Below are positions 1 through 9,617 of a DNA stretch of 64,000 bases, one piece after another (position 1 is the first letter of the stretch; each line of letters opens with the position of its first letter). The notes under the pieces are model-generated. The model ran no database searches. It worked only from the letters and a program-made list of their open reading frames with translations, and had not been told where the DNA came from. The DNA is from Metabacillus litoralis (GTDB lineage Bacteria; Bacillota; Bacilli; Bacillales; Bacillaceae). A program made the translations under genes and the position numbers. The stretch lies in NCBI RefSeq assembly GCF_007994985.1, contig NZ_VOQF01000007.1, forward strand, positions 353,977-417,976, in the 5' to 3' direction.

Positions 1-1255
1 TCATTGTCTCAATATCCATAATCCCCATCAAATCAAAACGAAAGCCATCGACATCATATTCTTCTAACCAATATTGGGCACAATCAAGAATAAACTTTCT
101 TACCATGCTTCGTTCTGAAGCAAGATCATTTCCTACGCCTGTTCCATTTGAAGCAAATCCATTTTCATCATGTCTAAAGTAATATCCTGGTAGTAGCTTC
201 TCAAAAGATGAATTTTCCTTGGAATAAACATGATTGTATACAACGTCTATAATAACTTTAAAACCATATTCGTGAAGCTTTTGGATGAGCCTTTTAACCT
301 CGATAATTCGTTTATAAGGATCTTTTGGATTTTGTGAATAGCTGCCTTCTGGTGCAAAAAAGTGTAGAGGATTATAACCCCAGTTATACGAATCTAGTGG
401 ATTTGTTTCATCTACTTCTTCATAATCATTTATCGGTAATAACTCAATATGAGTAACACCTAGCTCTGACAAATAGGATAGACCTGTTGAATCACCTAAA
501 CTATTGTGTGTTTCTGTTTCTAACCAGCCGTCGTATTGTCCTTTATTCACTATTCCACTATCAGGATGAATTGAAAAATCTCTTATGTGAGCTTCATAAA
601 TAATTGCGTCTGTTTTATTTTTGAGGAGAGGGGTACTTATTTTTTGAGTAGCTGTTTTTTCTTTATTAATAATTACACCATATAATCCATTTATTGATAC
701 AGCTTTTGCATAAGGATCAATGACTTCATTCCACATTAAATTTATACAGGTAAGAAACGTATAATAGCTTTTTTCGTAATCACCTTCAAGAGTGATCGAC
801 CAGGTTCCTTTTTCACATCTTACCATCTCATATGTTCCATACTCGTTAATGTTTTGATCATAAAGCCTAAGTTTTACTTGTGTTGCAGTGGGAGCCCATA
901 CTTTACACATTATTTTCTCATTGAAATAGGTAACACCTAGATCCTGACCCTCATAAGCAAACATATTGTCAAATTCATTTAAACGAATAACAGCTCCTAT
1001 TTGCAGATCTGTTTCGCATCCGTCACCATCAACAATAATGTATGTTTTACCAAACTCAATATCGCAGTCTGGCTTGCATATATATTTTATATAGCTTTCT
1101 ATAAATACTTTTTCTTTAATTAATAATGCTTCACTATAATCCTCTAACTTAAGATAGAAGGTCTTATCTTCACAATCGTGATCGATTGGGATAAGAATCG
1201 TTATTTCATCCATCGTATCTAAGAACGCTTCAAATGACCTATTTATACTTAACAT
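1..1255 (-). CDS. amyX: Type I pullulanase, 5' part (gene runs off the left edge)
   Basis: Only the first 418 codons lie in the window; the frame is open to base 1. The start ATG at 1255 follows GGAGGG. The protein hydrolyses alpha-1,6 branch points of pullulan, glycogen or limit dextrins. An N-terminal beta-domain precedes the catalytic (beta/alpha)8 barrel. The type I pullulanase signature YNWGYNP is near residue 290, and conserved region II (GFRFDLMG) places the nucleophile at about Asp408. The N-terminus and whole visible length resemble B. subtilis AmyX. No signal peptide is visible, so it is probably cytoplasmic and acts in glycogen or maltodextrin breakdown. The downstream neighbour on this strand lies outside the window. 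Confidence 0.93.
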   Translation of the reverse strand, partial: MLSINRSFEAFLDTMDEITILIPIDHDCEDKTFYLKLEDYSEALLIKEKVFIESYIKYICKPDCDIEFGKTYIIVDGDGCETDLQIGAVIRLNEFDNMFAYEGQDLGVTYFNEKIMCKVWAPTATQVKLRLYDQNINEYGTYEMVRCEKGTWSITLEGDYEKSYYTFLTCINLMWNEVIDPYAKAVSINGLYGVIINKEKTATQKISTPLLKNKTDAIIYEAHIRDFSIHPDSGIVNKGQYDGWLETETHNSLGDSTGLSYLSELGVTHIELLPINDYEEVDETNPLDSYNWGYNPLHFFAPEGSYSQNPKDPYKRIIEVKRLIQKLHEYGFKVIIDVVYNHVYSKENSSFEKLLPGYYFRHDENGFASNGTGVGNDLASERSMVRKFILDCAQYWLEEYDVDGFRFDLMGIMDIETM

Positions 1256-1449
1256 GTTATGCCCTCCAGACGAGAGTTTTTATTTATGAAAAATAGAGCT
1301 CTATATAGCTTAATTAGATGAAAAGTGGATTGAAACGCTCTTTAATTTTGGTTTGGTTAATTTTTATTGTTTCAGCTCACATGCATTAACTCAACCTACA
1401 CCTTTAGTTTTACCAAAGCCTACTAAATTAAAAATATACTATAACGTCC

Positions 1450-2379
1450 CTAAATAATAATTGAAGCATGTGACTTTTTTACAGATATTTTTACTGGGCA
1501 CTCCCCTACAACATCACCATCGGCATGTAACAGAATATTCCCTTCAGAACGTGCAGCTACTTCTTGACAAATGATCTCCTTCACAGCTTTTCCCTTTAAC
1601 TTCTTACTGAAAATTGGTGTCAATAAAAGAAAAAAAAGTTGATATCTATTAATATCACTTACAACAGCTACATCTATATATCCATCATTTGAATTAGCAT
1701 TAGGTGAAAGAAGCATATTCCATTGTGTATTAGGACGATTTGAAATGGTAATAAACCATACATTTTCGTAACTAATTAGCTCTCCATCTATTGTCATGTG
1801 TATGGTAAAAGGTTGATAATTCAATAGTACCTTAATTAAGCTTGTCATAAACTTAATCCGCTTTATTAAAAAAGATTTATTTGTGTTTGTTATGGTTTTG
1901 GCTTTTGTATCAACTAGTTCAGCATTTAATCCAATCCCGAGACGATTAATAAATGTTCTGCTTGAACCTTTTCTTTCTAAATGAAAATCTCCAAGGTCCA
2001 TAGATGCTAATGGCTTTGTAAATTGTTGTCTTAAATATTTAACTGCCTTAATTGAATTACTCGGGAGTTTCGTTCCTCTAGAAGAATCCTTTCCACTTCC
2101 TGCATAAATAAAACCTATTTGAATTTTATTTACTGGAGTTAAACCATTAATTATTTCATTGATGGTTCCATCCCCACCAATACCAATAATGGTTTTTAAT
2201 CGATAGTTTTGGATAGCTGCAATTTGTCTAACAAGAACCTCTGCATGTCCTGCATATTCAGTATAAAAGGAGCGATAAGAAACTTTATTCTTCTCAAGCT
2301 CTTTTTTCACCTTTCTCCATGTCTTCAATGATTTACCATGACCAGCTTTTATATTAATAATAAAAAATAATCCATTCAT
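1450..2379 (-). CDS. ytlR: Diacylglycerol/lipid kinase family protein (YtlR-like)
   Basis: A 309-residue protein of the diacylglycerol kinase catalytic family, which phosphorylates lipid alcohols with ATP. The nucleotide-binding GGDGT motif is at residues 68-72 in a conserved GIGGDGTINEIINGL context, and a C-terminal HADGD segment matches the second half of the fold. No membrane segment is evident, as in soluble DgkB-type enzymes. It is probably not the main DgkB: position next to ytlQ and ytlP matches B. subtilis ytlR, whose substrate is not established. It is separated from the next upstream gene (YtlQ-like) by about 135 bp. Confidence 0.82.
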   Translation of the reverse strand: MNGLFFIINIKAGHGKSLKTWRKVKKELEKNKVSYRSFYTEYAGHAEVLVRQIAAIQNYRLKTIIGIGGDGTINEIINGLTPVNKIQIGFIYAGSGKDSSRGTKLPSNSIKAVKYLRQQFTKPLASMDLGDFHLERKGSSRTFINRLGIGLNAELVDTKAKTITNTNKSFLIKRIKFMTSLIKVLLNYQPFTIHMTIDGELISYENVWFITISNRPNTQWNMLLSPNANSNDGYIDVAVVSDINRYQLFFLLLTPIFSKKLKGKAVKEIICQEVAARSEGNILLHADGDVVGECPVKISVKKSHASIII

Positions 2380-2514
2380 GTTATGGCTCCATTATCCATA
2401 TTATTTTATGTATGTTAACCTATTATGTTCTAGTTTTATAGAAGCTCTTTTCTTTATATAAGGGTTGTCAAGGCTCTAACGTAAGAGCCTTACAAAATGC
2501 CCCTCCTCGAGGAA

Positions 2515-3471
2515 TCAATTAGATTCATCCCATTCTGATCGATAGTAGGAATTTGTTAGACAATGAGACAATAACACCTGTGCTGCTTTTAACTGAGCAT
2601 GTTTAAGTGGTGCAGAAGATTGTCGTAGTCTTTGAAACCAGCTTTCATATGTGCGTTTATCTAATATAGTAATATCGAAAGGAGCAAACGGATAATCTAT
2701 ATATCCATTTCGACTAATAATTAATTTTTTTACAGGAAGATCTACGCCTTGTGAAGAAAGAAGTTTTGTTACAACTGTACCCGTCCGATTTAGGCTAATG
2801 AGCGGGTTTAAAAACTTCTTTTCATTTTCACCTTTCCTCACACTCCAAAACTTCTCCTTTGAACCTGTAAAAATAGCTTCATCTAGTTGCTCAACAAATG
2901 ACAGACAATATATTTCTGAAGTACCAATAAGTATAATTTCTAATTCTACAGGTGCATTTTTCAACTTGAAAATTGGCCGATATAGTAATAAAAACTGATC
3001 AGGAAGGCGTTTTATGAAATAAGGAAGTAATTTATCTCTATAAATTGCTTTATCAACAGAAGATTTTTCTCTTATTGTTGAGCTTGCCCATCTTATTTGA
3101 AACCGAAAGATATAATCTAAAAATAAATGTTTCAAATCATCCACTGTTTTTGGGATTGTTGTAAACTGAAACTGCAATTCTTCGTCATCTAGAGCTGTTT
3201 CATTAACTAGTGGCTTTATTTCTTGCTTTTCTATCTCTACCTCATCTTTTGAAAACCGATTTTTCACTTTTTGTAGAAATGTTTGTTTTTCTTCTTCTTG
3301 CTCTATTTGGATTTCACTAACTTTCATTACTGTGTGAAACATATTGTTTTCCCATGCTTTTGATACCTTATCCCATTGATGTCTTTTCAAACGGATAAAT
3401 TGACTTGGATAGCGATAAGCATCAATTTCATATCGTGAAATATAATCATATAGCTTAATTAATTGTGCCAA
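2515..3471 (-). CDS. ytlQ: YtlQ-like conserved protein of unknown function
   Basis: A 318-residue soluble protein, probably started by TTG at 3471 preceded by GAGGAG eleven bases upstream; no ATG gives a comparable N-terminus. It is acidic to neutral with a charged, low-complexity stretch near residues 60-95 rich in Glu and Lys. A nuclease-like or NERD-like role is sometimes suggested for such proteins, but I see no catalytic motif that proves it. Assignment rests on gene order between ytlR and ytlP, as in B. subtilis, where it is also uncharacterised. Confidence 0.65.
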   Translation of the reverse strand: MAQLIKLYDYISRYEIDAYRYPSQFIRLKRHQWDKVSKAWENNMFHTVMKVSEIQIEQEEEKQTFLQKVKNRFSKDEVEIEKQEIKPLVNETALDDEELQFQFTTIPKTVDDLKHLFLDYIFRFQIRWASSTIREKSSVDKAIYRDKLLPYFIKRLPDQFLLLYRPIFKLKNAPVELEIILIGTSEIYCLSFVEQLDEAIFTGSKEKFWSVRKGENEKKFLNPLISLNRTGTVVTKLLSSQGVDLPVKKLIISRNGYIDYPFAPFDITILDKRTYESWFQRLRQSSAPLKHAQLKAAQVLLSHCLTNSYYRSEWDESN

Positions 3472-3656
3472 TCGATTTTCAACTCCTCAGGTTCTATAAA
3501 ACAATAAATAATCTAATTAGGCTGTTTTGTAATCTTCTTTTATTTCAATAATGAAGGTTACAAGCCCTTTTTTAACCTTACAGAAGAAATAATAAGTTCA
3601 GGTTGCAACAACCTTTCAGAAAAGAGCGTTACTCATAAATATAGTTGTGATTTTTT

Positions 3657-4343
3657 TTAGTTGATGAAAGATAAAATAACAGGACATAAAATGCTAGTGA
3701 AAATTGCACTTATAGTTAATGCAATAGAACTGACCGCCCCTTCTACACTTCCTATTTCAAGCGCTCTTGCTGTTCCTATACCATGTGAAGCAGTACCAAA
3801 TCCAATTCCTCTTGAGATGGAATTCTTTATTTTCAGCGTTTTTAATACATAAGGACCAATCATAGCTCCCGAAATACCAGCTACCATAACGTAAACAGCA
3901 GCCATAGCTGGCGTACCACCAAGTAATTCACTTATTTCCATCGCAATGGGAGTAGTCACAGACTTAGGCGCAATTGAGTACAATAACTCCTTATTAACGC
4001 CAACTATCAAACTCAATATGACTCCACTTATCACTCCAATGAACGATCCTATAAATACACTAATAAAGATACTGACTACATTACTTTTTATCAGCTTCCG
4101 ATGATCATATAATGGAATAGCTAAAGCTACAACCGCTGGACCCAAAAGTCCATCAATCCACTTTCCACCGTACATATAACTTGTATAAGGTATTTTTAAA
4201 ACAAGTAAAAAACAAACTGCAATAAAGCTGGCCGTAAAAATTGGGACAAGAATCGGGTATTTAAAGTGAACATACACTTTTTTCATTAACGCATATAAAG
4301 AAATGGTCATAATAATAAAGAAAATACCAACAATGATCTTCAT
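3657..4343 (-). CDS. lrgB: LrgB/CidB family membrane protein
   Basis: A 228-residue polytopic protein with six to eight hydrophobic segments. The family core is clear: SVTTPIAMEIS near residue 130, then the MVAGISGAMIG and GIGTARALEIG segments. LrgB/CidB proteins act with LrgA/CidA in holin-like control of autolysis and, in B. subtilis and streptococci, in pyruvate or acetate-linked transport. Its ATG overlaps the TGA stop of lrgA (ATGA at 4340-4343), so translation is coupled. A pyruvate transporter (PftAB-like) role is the main alternative; no LytST two-component pair lies nearby to decide. Confidence 0.9.
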   Translation of the reverse strand: MKIIVGIFFIIMTISLYALMKKVYVHFKYPILVPIFTASFIAVCFLLVLKIPYTSYMYGGKWIDGLLGPAVVALAIPLYDHRKLIKSNVVSIFISVFIGSFIGVISGVILSLIVGVNKELLYSIAPKSVTTPIAMEISELLGGTPAMAAVYVMVAGISGAMIGPYVLKTLKIKNSISRGIGFGTASHGIGTARALEIGSVEGAVSSIALTISAIFTSILCPVILSFIN

Positions 4344-4726
4344 ACTGACAGTCCTCTATCCTTTTTCTTTTCTTCACCTTTAGTTAAAATAAAATCACTA
4401 ATTAAAGAAGACGCAGCCATCACAATAAAAGTACTTATAAAGGCAATAGCTATTGTTAATAAGCCTTTTCCCTTAAATAGCTCAAGATAATCAATAACCC
4501 CTACAGTCGCTGGGATAAATAATAAAGGTAAATGCTTTAGTAAAAAAGCGCCTCCCAGTGAAAACCATTTTCTTTTTATAAATTTAAAGTGCAGTGCAGT
4601 AAATAGAAATAGCATTCCTATAATACTTCCTGGCACAGGAATTTGGCTTACATTTTGAATAAATACACCTATTAGATAGATTCCATACAGCAGAATAACT
4701 TGAAATGAAATTTTAAATATATTCAT
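4340..4726 (-). CDS. lrgA: LrgA/CidA holin-like membrane protein
   Basis: A 128-residue protein with four predicted membrane helices. The family segment VPGSIIGMLFLF lies near residues 32-43, and a charged cytoplasmic tail (GEEKKKDRG) ends the protein. It partners the LrgB-type protein encoded immediately after it. The ATG overlaps the TGA of ytlP (4723-4726), and its ribosome site lies inside the ytlP coding region, so the three genes ytlP-lrgA-lrgB form one coupled unit. Length matches the family. Either a murein hydrolase exporter/holin or a small-acid transporter subunit is possible. Confidence 0.9.
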   Translation of the reverse strand: MNIFKISFQVILLYGIYLIGVFIQNVSQIPVPGSIIGMLFLFTALHFKFIKRKWFSLGGAFLLKHLPLLFIPATVGVIDYLELFKGKGLLTIAIAFISTFIVMAASSLISDFILTKGEEKKKDRGLSV

Positions 4727-5313
4727 TCCCTTTTCTCCTTGTTTAGAAAAGGGAAATTGTCTTTAACTTCATACTTTGGTGCTCTATTGAGATGTGTTTG
4801 ATAGAGGTTTATTTGTTCAACATATAAGGAATTTGTATCTTTTTTAAAATGCTCTTCATGATCTATCGGTTTAATGAAGTTATCTTCCGATATCCATTTT
4901 CGTGCAATTGTAATATGTGGGCGAAATGGTTTTGAATCAAGATGAATTCCAATATCTTTACAAACATTATATACTTTTTGCTGCAAATCAGCTAAAGCTT
5001 CAGATTCTTCTAAAGAAATCCATAAAATTCTAGGGTGTTCCTTTTTTCCAAATGTATCAATTCCTTTTATATGCATCTGGAAAGGTGAATAAACTGAAGT
5101 AGTTTCGTGTAAGATTAACTTTAGTTTCTCCAGCTTTTCTGTTTCTTCTACATGTCCTAAAAATGCTAATGTAATATGGTAGTCCTCTGGATGAACCCAT
5201 GATTTGAATGGTAAATTTTCTTTATTAATCAAAATCCATTTGTTTATGATTTCTTTATTGTACTCATCTATTGGAACTGCAATAAAAAAATGAGTGTTAT
5301 TTTGTTTTTGCAT
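4723..5313 (-). CDS. ytlP: RNA 2',3'-cyclic phosphodiesterase / 2'-5' RNA ligase family (ThpR)
   Basis: A 196-residue member of the 2H phosphoesterase superfamily. Both catalytic HxT motifs are present: HIT at His46 in HITLAFLG and HIT at His133 in RPHITIAR. Such enzymes open 2',3'-cyclic phosphate RNA ends and can ligate 2'-5' in vitro; the biological substrate in Bacillus is unknown. It is the first gene of a coupled trio with lrgA and lrgB (both joints are ATGA overlaps). A 425-bp intergenic stretch separates it from the divergent cysK-like gene, so its promoter should lie there. Confidence 0.9.
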   Translation of the reverse strand: MQKQNNTHFFIAVPIDEYNKEIINKWILINKENLPFKSWVHPEDYHITLAFLGHVEETEKLEKLKLILHETTSVYSPFQMHIKGIDTFGKKEHPRILWISLEESEALADLQQKVYNVCKDIGIHLDSKPFRPHITIARKWISEDNFIKPIDHEEHFKKDTNSLYVEQINLYQTHLNRAPKYEVKDNFPFLNKEKRE

Positions 5314-5738
5314 AAACTAAACCCCTTTTCTTAAGGCTTTTGTTGTTAAAAGACATCATAATGTTACCGATACGTATCCACCACTAGATTTTAAAATGGT
5401 GCTTTCTAGATTTAAAATCAACCGTTAACAATTACCGCTATTTATTACTATATTTTATCCCACCTACCTGTGTATTAAAAGTATAAGAAATAGATTCTAA
5501 TGATACTACAAATAAACACATAACTAATGGCTAATCCTAGTATTTTTATATGAAATTATGTTTTGGTATAATATAATTTTATTGATAGGTTCAACATTAT
5601 ATAGAAATACTTTAATAAGACTGGTTACAAAAGTATTTAATAAAGAAATGGCTTATGATAACCTGTAGATTGATTTTTAGCGTTTAGCAGAAATCAACAA
5701 AAGGTTTAAGAGCAAGAAATAAAAAGGGATGTGAAGGT
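5314..5738. other. Intergenic region between divergent ytlP and ytkP
   Basis: This AT-rich stretch must hold promoters for both directions. The only recognisable element is an extended -10 (see separate entry at 5564-5572). No RNA leader, terminator or further ORF with a ribosome site was found. Confidence 0.5.
5564..5572 (+). promoter_or_regulatory. Extended -10 promoter candidate for ytkP
   Basis: TGG-TATAAT at 5564-5572 is a perfect -10 hexamer with an extended TGn. No good -35 hexamer is seen 16-18 bp upstream, which extended -10 promoters can tolerate. It would leave a leader of about 160 nt before ytkP. Confidence 0.4.
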
Positions 5739-6671
5739 ATGAAAGTTGTAAATAATGTTGCAGAATTAATTGGAAATACACCTTTAGTTAAATTAAATCG
5801 AATTAATCCAAAAGAAGGTGCAGCCATCTACTTAAAATTAGAATTTTTCAATCCTAGTGGAAGTGTAAAAGATCGTGCTGCTTATAATATGATTATAGAA
5901 GCTGAGAAACAAGGTTTATTAAAGCCAAATTCAACGATTATTGAACCAACAAGTGGAAATACTGGAATTGGGATTGCGATGAATGCAGCTGCACGTGGAT
6001 ATAAAGCGATACTCGTTATGCCAGATACTATGACTTTAGAGCGAATTAATCTTTTAAAGGCATATGGAGCTGAAGTTGTGTTAACACCTGGTGATGAAAA
6101 GATGCCAGGTTCAATAAAAAAAGCAGAGCAGTTAACGAAGGAAATACCAAATGCATTTATGCCAATGCAATTTGACAACAGTGCAAATCCTGATGCACAC
6201 CGTTTGACAACAGCTAAAGAAATCATTGATGCAATGGATGAGATAGGAAAACCTCTTTCAGCCTTTATTGCAACCGCTGGGACAGGAGGGACTATTACTG
6301 GTACAGGTGAAGCTTTAAAAGAGCACTATAAAGATTTATCTGTTCATGTTGTAGAACCAGCTGGATCACCAGTTCTATCAGGTGGTAAACCTGGAATGCA
6401 TAAGTTAGTTGGGACAAGTCCAGGCTTTATTCCATCGATTTTAAACCAAAATGTCTATGATGAAATTTTCAAAATAGAAGATGAGCAAGCATATGATATA
6501 ACAAGAAAACTAGCGCGTGAGGAAGGTCTATTAGTTGGTCCATCATCAGGTGCTGCATGTTATGCTGCAATTGAGGTAGCGAAGCGTCTAACACCAAATG
6601 ATGTTGTTGTCTGCATCGTATGTGACACAGGTGAACGTTATTTATCGAGTGATGTATTTGCATTTGAGTAG
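5739..6671 (+). CDS. ytkP: Cysteine synthase / O-acetylserine sulfhydrylase paralogue (PLP-dependent)
   Basis: A 310-residue fold-type II PLP enzyme. The cofactor lysine is Lys44 in NPSGSVKDRAA, the asparagine loop TSGNTG is near residues 69-74, and the glycine-rich phosphate-binding loop TAGTGGTITG is near 178-187. This is the cysteine synthase/cystathionine beta-synthase group, condensing O-acetylserine with sulfide. Position matches B. subtilis YtkP, a paralogue of CysK whose exact substrate is less certain. The start ATG follows AAAGGGATGTG. It is monocistronic and ends in a strong terminator. Confidence 0.92.
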   Translation: MKVVNNVAELIGNTPLVKLNRINPKEGAAIYLKLEFFNPSGSVKDRAAYNMIIEAEKQGLLKPNSTIIEPTSGNTGIGIAMNAAARGYKAILVMPDTMTLERINLLKAYGAEVVLTPGDEKMPGSIKKAEQLTKEIPNAFMPMQFDNSANPDAHRLTTAKEIIDAMDEIGKPLSAFIATAGTGGTITGTGEALKEHYKDLSVHVVEPAGSPVLSGGKPGMHKLVGTSPGFIPSILNQNVYDEIFKIEDEQAYDITRKLAREEGLLVGPSSGAACYAAIEVAKRLTPNDVVVCIVCDTGERYLSSDVFAFE

Positions 6672-6690
6672 GAAATAAGTTTCCACACTT

Positions 6691-6720
6691 AAGGAGAGAA
6701 AATATAATTTCTCTCCTTTT
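6691..6720 (+). terminator. Rho-independent terminator of ytkP
   Basis: AAGGAGAGAAA pairs with TTTCTCTCCTT (11 bp) and is followed by TTTT. It also faces the convergent MFS gene and has A residues on its 5' side, so it may work in both directions. Confidence 0.85.
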
Positions 6721-6768
6721 ACATTTAGATGTATTCTTTGGATGCACTGAAACCAAAGAGAAAAAATC

Positions 6769-7938
6769 TTATGTTTTTTTACTATACTGAAACCAAACTA
6801 ACACAGGAATAGCTAATGTTGACAAGCAGCCAAAAAATAAATACACATGCATGACGGTATAACCTTCCATTATTAACCCTCCTACAAATGTACAAAACCA
6901 ATTTCCTAACCCATTTCCAATAGCTGAATATAGTGAAATAGCTGTTGCACCTACTTTTTTCGGAGCTATATCCTTTACATACTGAATAGCACCAGGTATG
7001 AATAAGCCTACGGAAAATCCTTGGGCAATAGTTGAAAGATAAATAACATATAAAGGTGGTTCAATAAAATATAAAAACCATCGAAGTGCTGAAACAATCG
7101 TTGCTAAAATAATGATTCTAATGATACCTAACTTAGCAATCATTCTTCCGGCTACTTTCATAAAGGGCGCTTCACTTCCAGCAGCAAGGAGAAAAGCAAT
7201 ACCAATTCCAGTTAATCCTCCACCAACTTCTGAAATTAATATACCAAAATAGATATTGTTAGCTAATATAGGTCCTAATACTAAAAATGTGACAAACAGA
7301 AAAATAAAATACTTTGGTACATTTGAAAGCTCTTTTAAGCCATCTTTTATACTAATCTTCATTGATTGATTTTCTTTCGGCAATCTCCAAGCAAATACAC
7401 ACGCAATGACTAATGTGATAGAGAAACCATAAAAAATAATAGACAAATTAGTTAAATCTGAAATCCAACCAACAATTAAAACGGATACAGCAAACCCTAC
7501 TGCTCCCCAAAGGCGTATAGAACCATATTGAGCCTTCGTTTTTTGAACATAGTTCATGGCAATACTATCTGATAAAGGAATAAGAGCACTTTGTGTTATC
7601 GCTAGGAGAATAGCAATAATGATAATCCATGAATAACTAGCGACATATGAATAAATCAAGCCAAAAATTGCAGTGAAAATTAACGCAATGGTTAGCAAAT
7701 AAGTTGGCCGCTGAGTCATATCACTTAATACACCCCAAAGAGGCTGAACTAGAATCATAATAACAGGGCTTAAAGACATAATTGTTCCAATCTGACTTCC
7801 TGTTAAACCAATCACATCGTTTAAGTAAACTGATAATAGTGGAAAAAGAGAACCAAAGCCAAAAAAGATAAAAAAGTAATACAAATAAAAATTCGTATTA
7901 ATAGCTCTAGCTTCTTGCTGTGGTAATGAATAACCCAT
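6769..7938 (-). CDS. MFS transporter, LacY/PPP-like group
   Basis: A 389-residue protein with twelve predicted membrane helices. The N-terminal segment FGFGSLFPLLSVYL and the loop QPLWGVLSDMTQRP are typical of the MFS_1-like group that includes phenylpropionate, oligosaccharide and nucleoside proton symporters. The ATG at 7938 follows AGAAGGAA. I cannot tell the substrate. It lies between ytkP and the ytjP dipeptidase, where B. subtilis has no equivalent that I recall, and is convergent with ytkP. Confidence 0.8.
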   Translation of the reverse strand: MGYSLPQQEARAINTNFYLYYFFIFFGFGSLFPLLSVYLNDVIGLTGSQIGTIMSLSPVIMILVQPLWGVLSDMTQRPTYLLTIALIFTAIFGLIYSYVASYSWIIIIAILLAITQSALIPLSDSIAMNYVQKTKAQYGSIRLWGAVGFAVSVLIVGWISDLTNLSIIFYGFSITLVIACVFAWRLPKENQSMKISIKDGLKELSNVPKYFIFLFVTFLVLGPILANNIYFGILISEVGGGLTGIGIAFLLAAGSEAPFMKVAGRMIAKLGIIRIIILATIVSALRWFLYFIEPPLYVIYLSTIAQGFSVGLFIPGAIQYVKDIAPKKVGATAISLYSAIGNGLGNWFCTFVGGLIMEGYTVMHVYLFFGCLSTLAIPVLVWFQYSKKT

Positions 7939-7975
7939 GATGTTCCTTCTTTCTAAAATAGCTTTTTAAAAGATA

Positions 7976-8062
7976 GGCATTGTTAAAACATTAATGTTGA
8001 TTTCCGTTACATGCATTTGCATCAATTAACAAAGTGCTAACATTCAACATTAAGCTGTAACA
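7976..8062. repeat. Class II palindromic repeat, internal-deletion remnant
   Basis: GTTGATTTCCGTTACA, then TCAATTAACAAAGTGCTAA and an ACATTAAGCT...ATAGCCAA tail match both flanks of the full copy at 22471-22678. About 110 bp of the GC-rich core are missing. It lies upstream of the MFS gene start and downstream of the dipeptidase gene. Confidence 0.75.
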
Positions 8063-8213
8063 TAGCCAAAAAACAAAAAGAAAAGGTACACTCAAAAAAC
8101 TTTCTCCAAATAACCTACTTTAAGTAGAAGATTTTTAAAGAGAAGAGTTCTTTTGAGTTACCTTTATTAAATTCCATATTTATCCTACCACATTTTCACT
8201 AACAATACTGTTT

Positions 8214-9617
8214 TTATTTTGCAAGCTCATAAATAGCTTGTGCATAGATTGCTGTTGCTTTTAACAGATCTTCTACTATGATATATTCATCCTTTTGGTG
8301 AGCAACATCTGGTCTTCCGGGAAACAACGGACCAAATGCAACACCTGCTTCTAATGATCTTGCATATGTTCCGCCACCAATAGCGATTAATTCAGCTTTT
8401 TCACCTGTTTGTTCTTCATAAACCTTTTTCAGTGTTTGAATTAATGGATTGCTTTCCTCTACATGATGTGGCTTCGAGTCTGAAAATGCATCTACTTTGA
8501 AGCCTTTCACCTTCGAAAAACCTTCATTTATTCGATCTGAGTCACCTGTTACAGGATAACGGATATTTACTCCAATTGTGCCTAACTGATTTTCCTGATA
8601 AGACATAACTCCTGCATTAACAGTTAATTCACCACTTATTTCATCTACAATGGCAAGGTTCAATTTTTCACCTCGTGTATCATTAGAAAAATTGTCCACT
8701 ATTGTTTTAATATAATGGCTACCTTTTGAATCTAATTCATACTGCGATAAAAATGCAGCTAGCAATAATCCAGCATTTACACCATTATTTGGTTCCATAG
8801 CATGTGCAGAAACACCTTCAATTTCTAGATGCAAAACATCGTTATTACTTTCACAGTGACCTTTAACATTCTCTTTTTCAATATATGTTTGAAAAGCACC
8901 CTTGATAGAGTTGAATTCATCACAGTTCTTAATTACTGCTTTCGCTAAATCAGGAACCATATTAAATCTTCTTCCTGATTTAAATGACTTAAGAACATAA
9001 TCACTATCACTAGTACCAATGTTATTAATAGATTCTTGTTTTAACGTTAGATCTATAATCCCCTTTTCCGCAAAGATAATTGGAAAATCTGCATCTGGTG
9101 CAAATCCAAGTTCAGGCATTTTTTCATGTTTAAAATAATGCTCAACACAACGCCAATCACTTTCCTCATCAGTACCTATAATCATTCTTACATTCTTTGT
9201 AAGAGGTAAACCAAGCTCTTTTACGATCTTCATTGCATAAAATGCAGCAATAGTTGGTCCCTTATCGTCCATTGCTCCTCTAGCAAAGATTTTACCATCT
9301 CTTATCTCTGCCCCGTAAGGATCACTTGTCCACCCATCACCTTCTGGAACAACATCCACGTGGCAAAGTACGCCAACAATTTCTTCCCCACTTCCCTGTA
9401 ATTCAATATGACCAGCATATCCATTAAGGTTTTTTGTTTGAAATCCTTCTTTTTCACCTAATTGCAATAAATGTGTAAAAGCCTCATTTATTCCTCTTCC
9501 AAATGGTGCACCATCACTTATTGAGTCTTCATCTAAAACACTTTTTATTTTTAAAAATGATTGTGTGTCTTTTATTAAGTCTTCTTTTCTTATTTCTACT
9601 TCTTGATTCCAATTCAT
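8214..9617 (-). CDS. ytjP: M20 family dipeptidase, PepV type
   Basis: A 467-residue zinc peptidase of the PepV group, which cleaves unblocked dipeptides in the cytoplasm. The metal-binding set is visible: His in LCHVDVVPEG (about 87), the bridging Asp in MDDKGP (about 118), the catalytic Glu pair in GTDEESDW (about 153), an Asp in APDADFP, and a C-terminal His in PDVAHQKDEY. A lid domain of about 180 residues interrupts the catalytic domain. ATG at 9617 follows AGGAGGTA. Gene order corresponds to B. subtilis ytjP. Confidence 0.93.
   Translation of the reverse strand: MNWNQEVEIRKEDLIKDTQSFLKIKSVLDEDSISDGAPFGRGINEAFTHLLQLGEKEGFQTKNLNGYAGHIELQGSGEEIVGVLCHVDVVPEGDGWTSDPYGAEIRDGKIFARGAMDDKGPTIAAFYAMKIVKELGLPLTKNVRMIIGTDEESDWRCVEHYFKHEKMPELGFAPDADFPIIFAEKGIIDLTLKQESINNIGTSDSDYVLKSFKSGRRFNMVPDLAKAVIKNCDEFNSIKGAFQTYIEKENVKGHCESNNDVLHLEIEGVSAHAMEPNNGVNAGLLLAAFLSQYELDSKGSHYIKTIVDNFSNDTRGEKLNLAIVDEISGELTVNAGVMSYQENQLGTIGVNIRYPVTGDSDRINEGFSKVKGFKVDAFSDSKPHHVEESNPLIQTLKKVYEEQTGEKAELIAIGGGTYARSLEAGVAFGPLFPGRPDVAHQKDEYIIVEDLLKATAIYAQAIYELAK

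Noticed and set aside
1318..1452. Plus-strand short open stretches (ATG 1318 to TAA 1389 and an overlapping frame ending at 1458) that look like a signal peptide plus a Pro/Thr-rich tail.
   Set aside because: No ribosome site, the two halves are in different frames, and the sequence is the AT-rich gap between two minus-strand genes. Could be chance.
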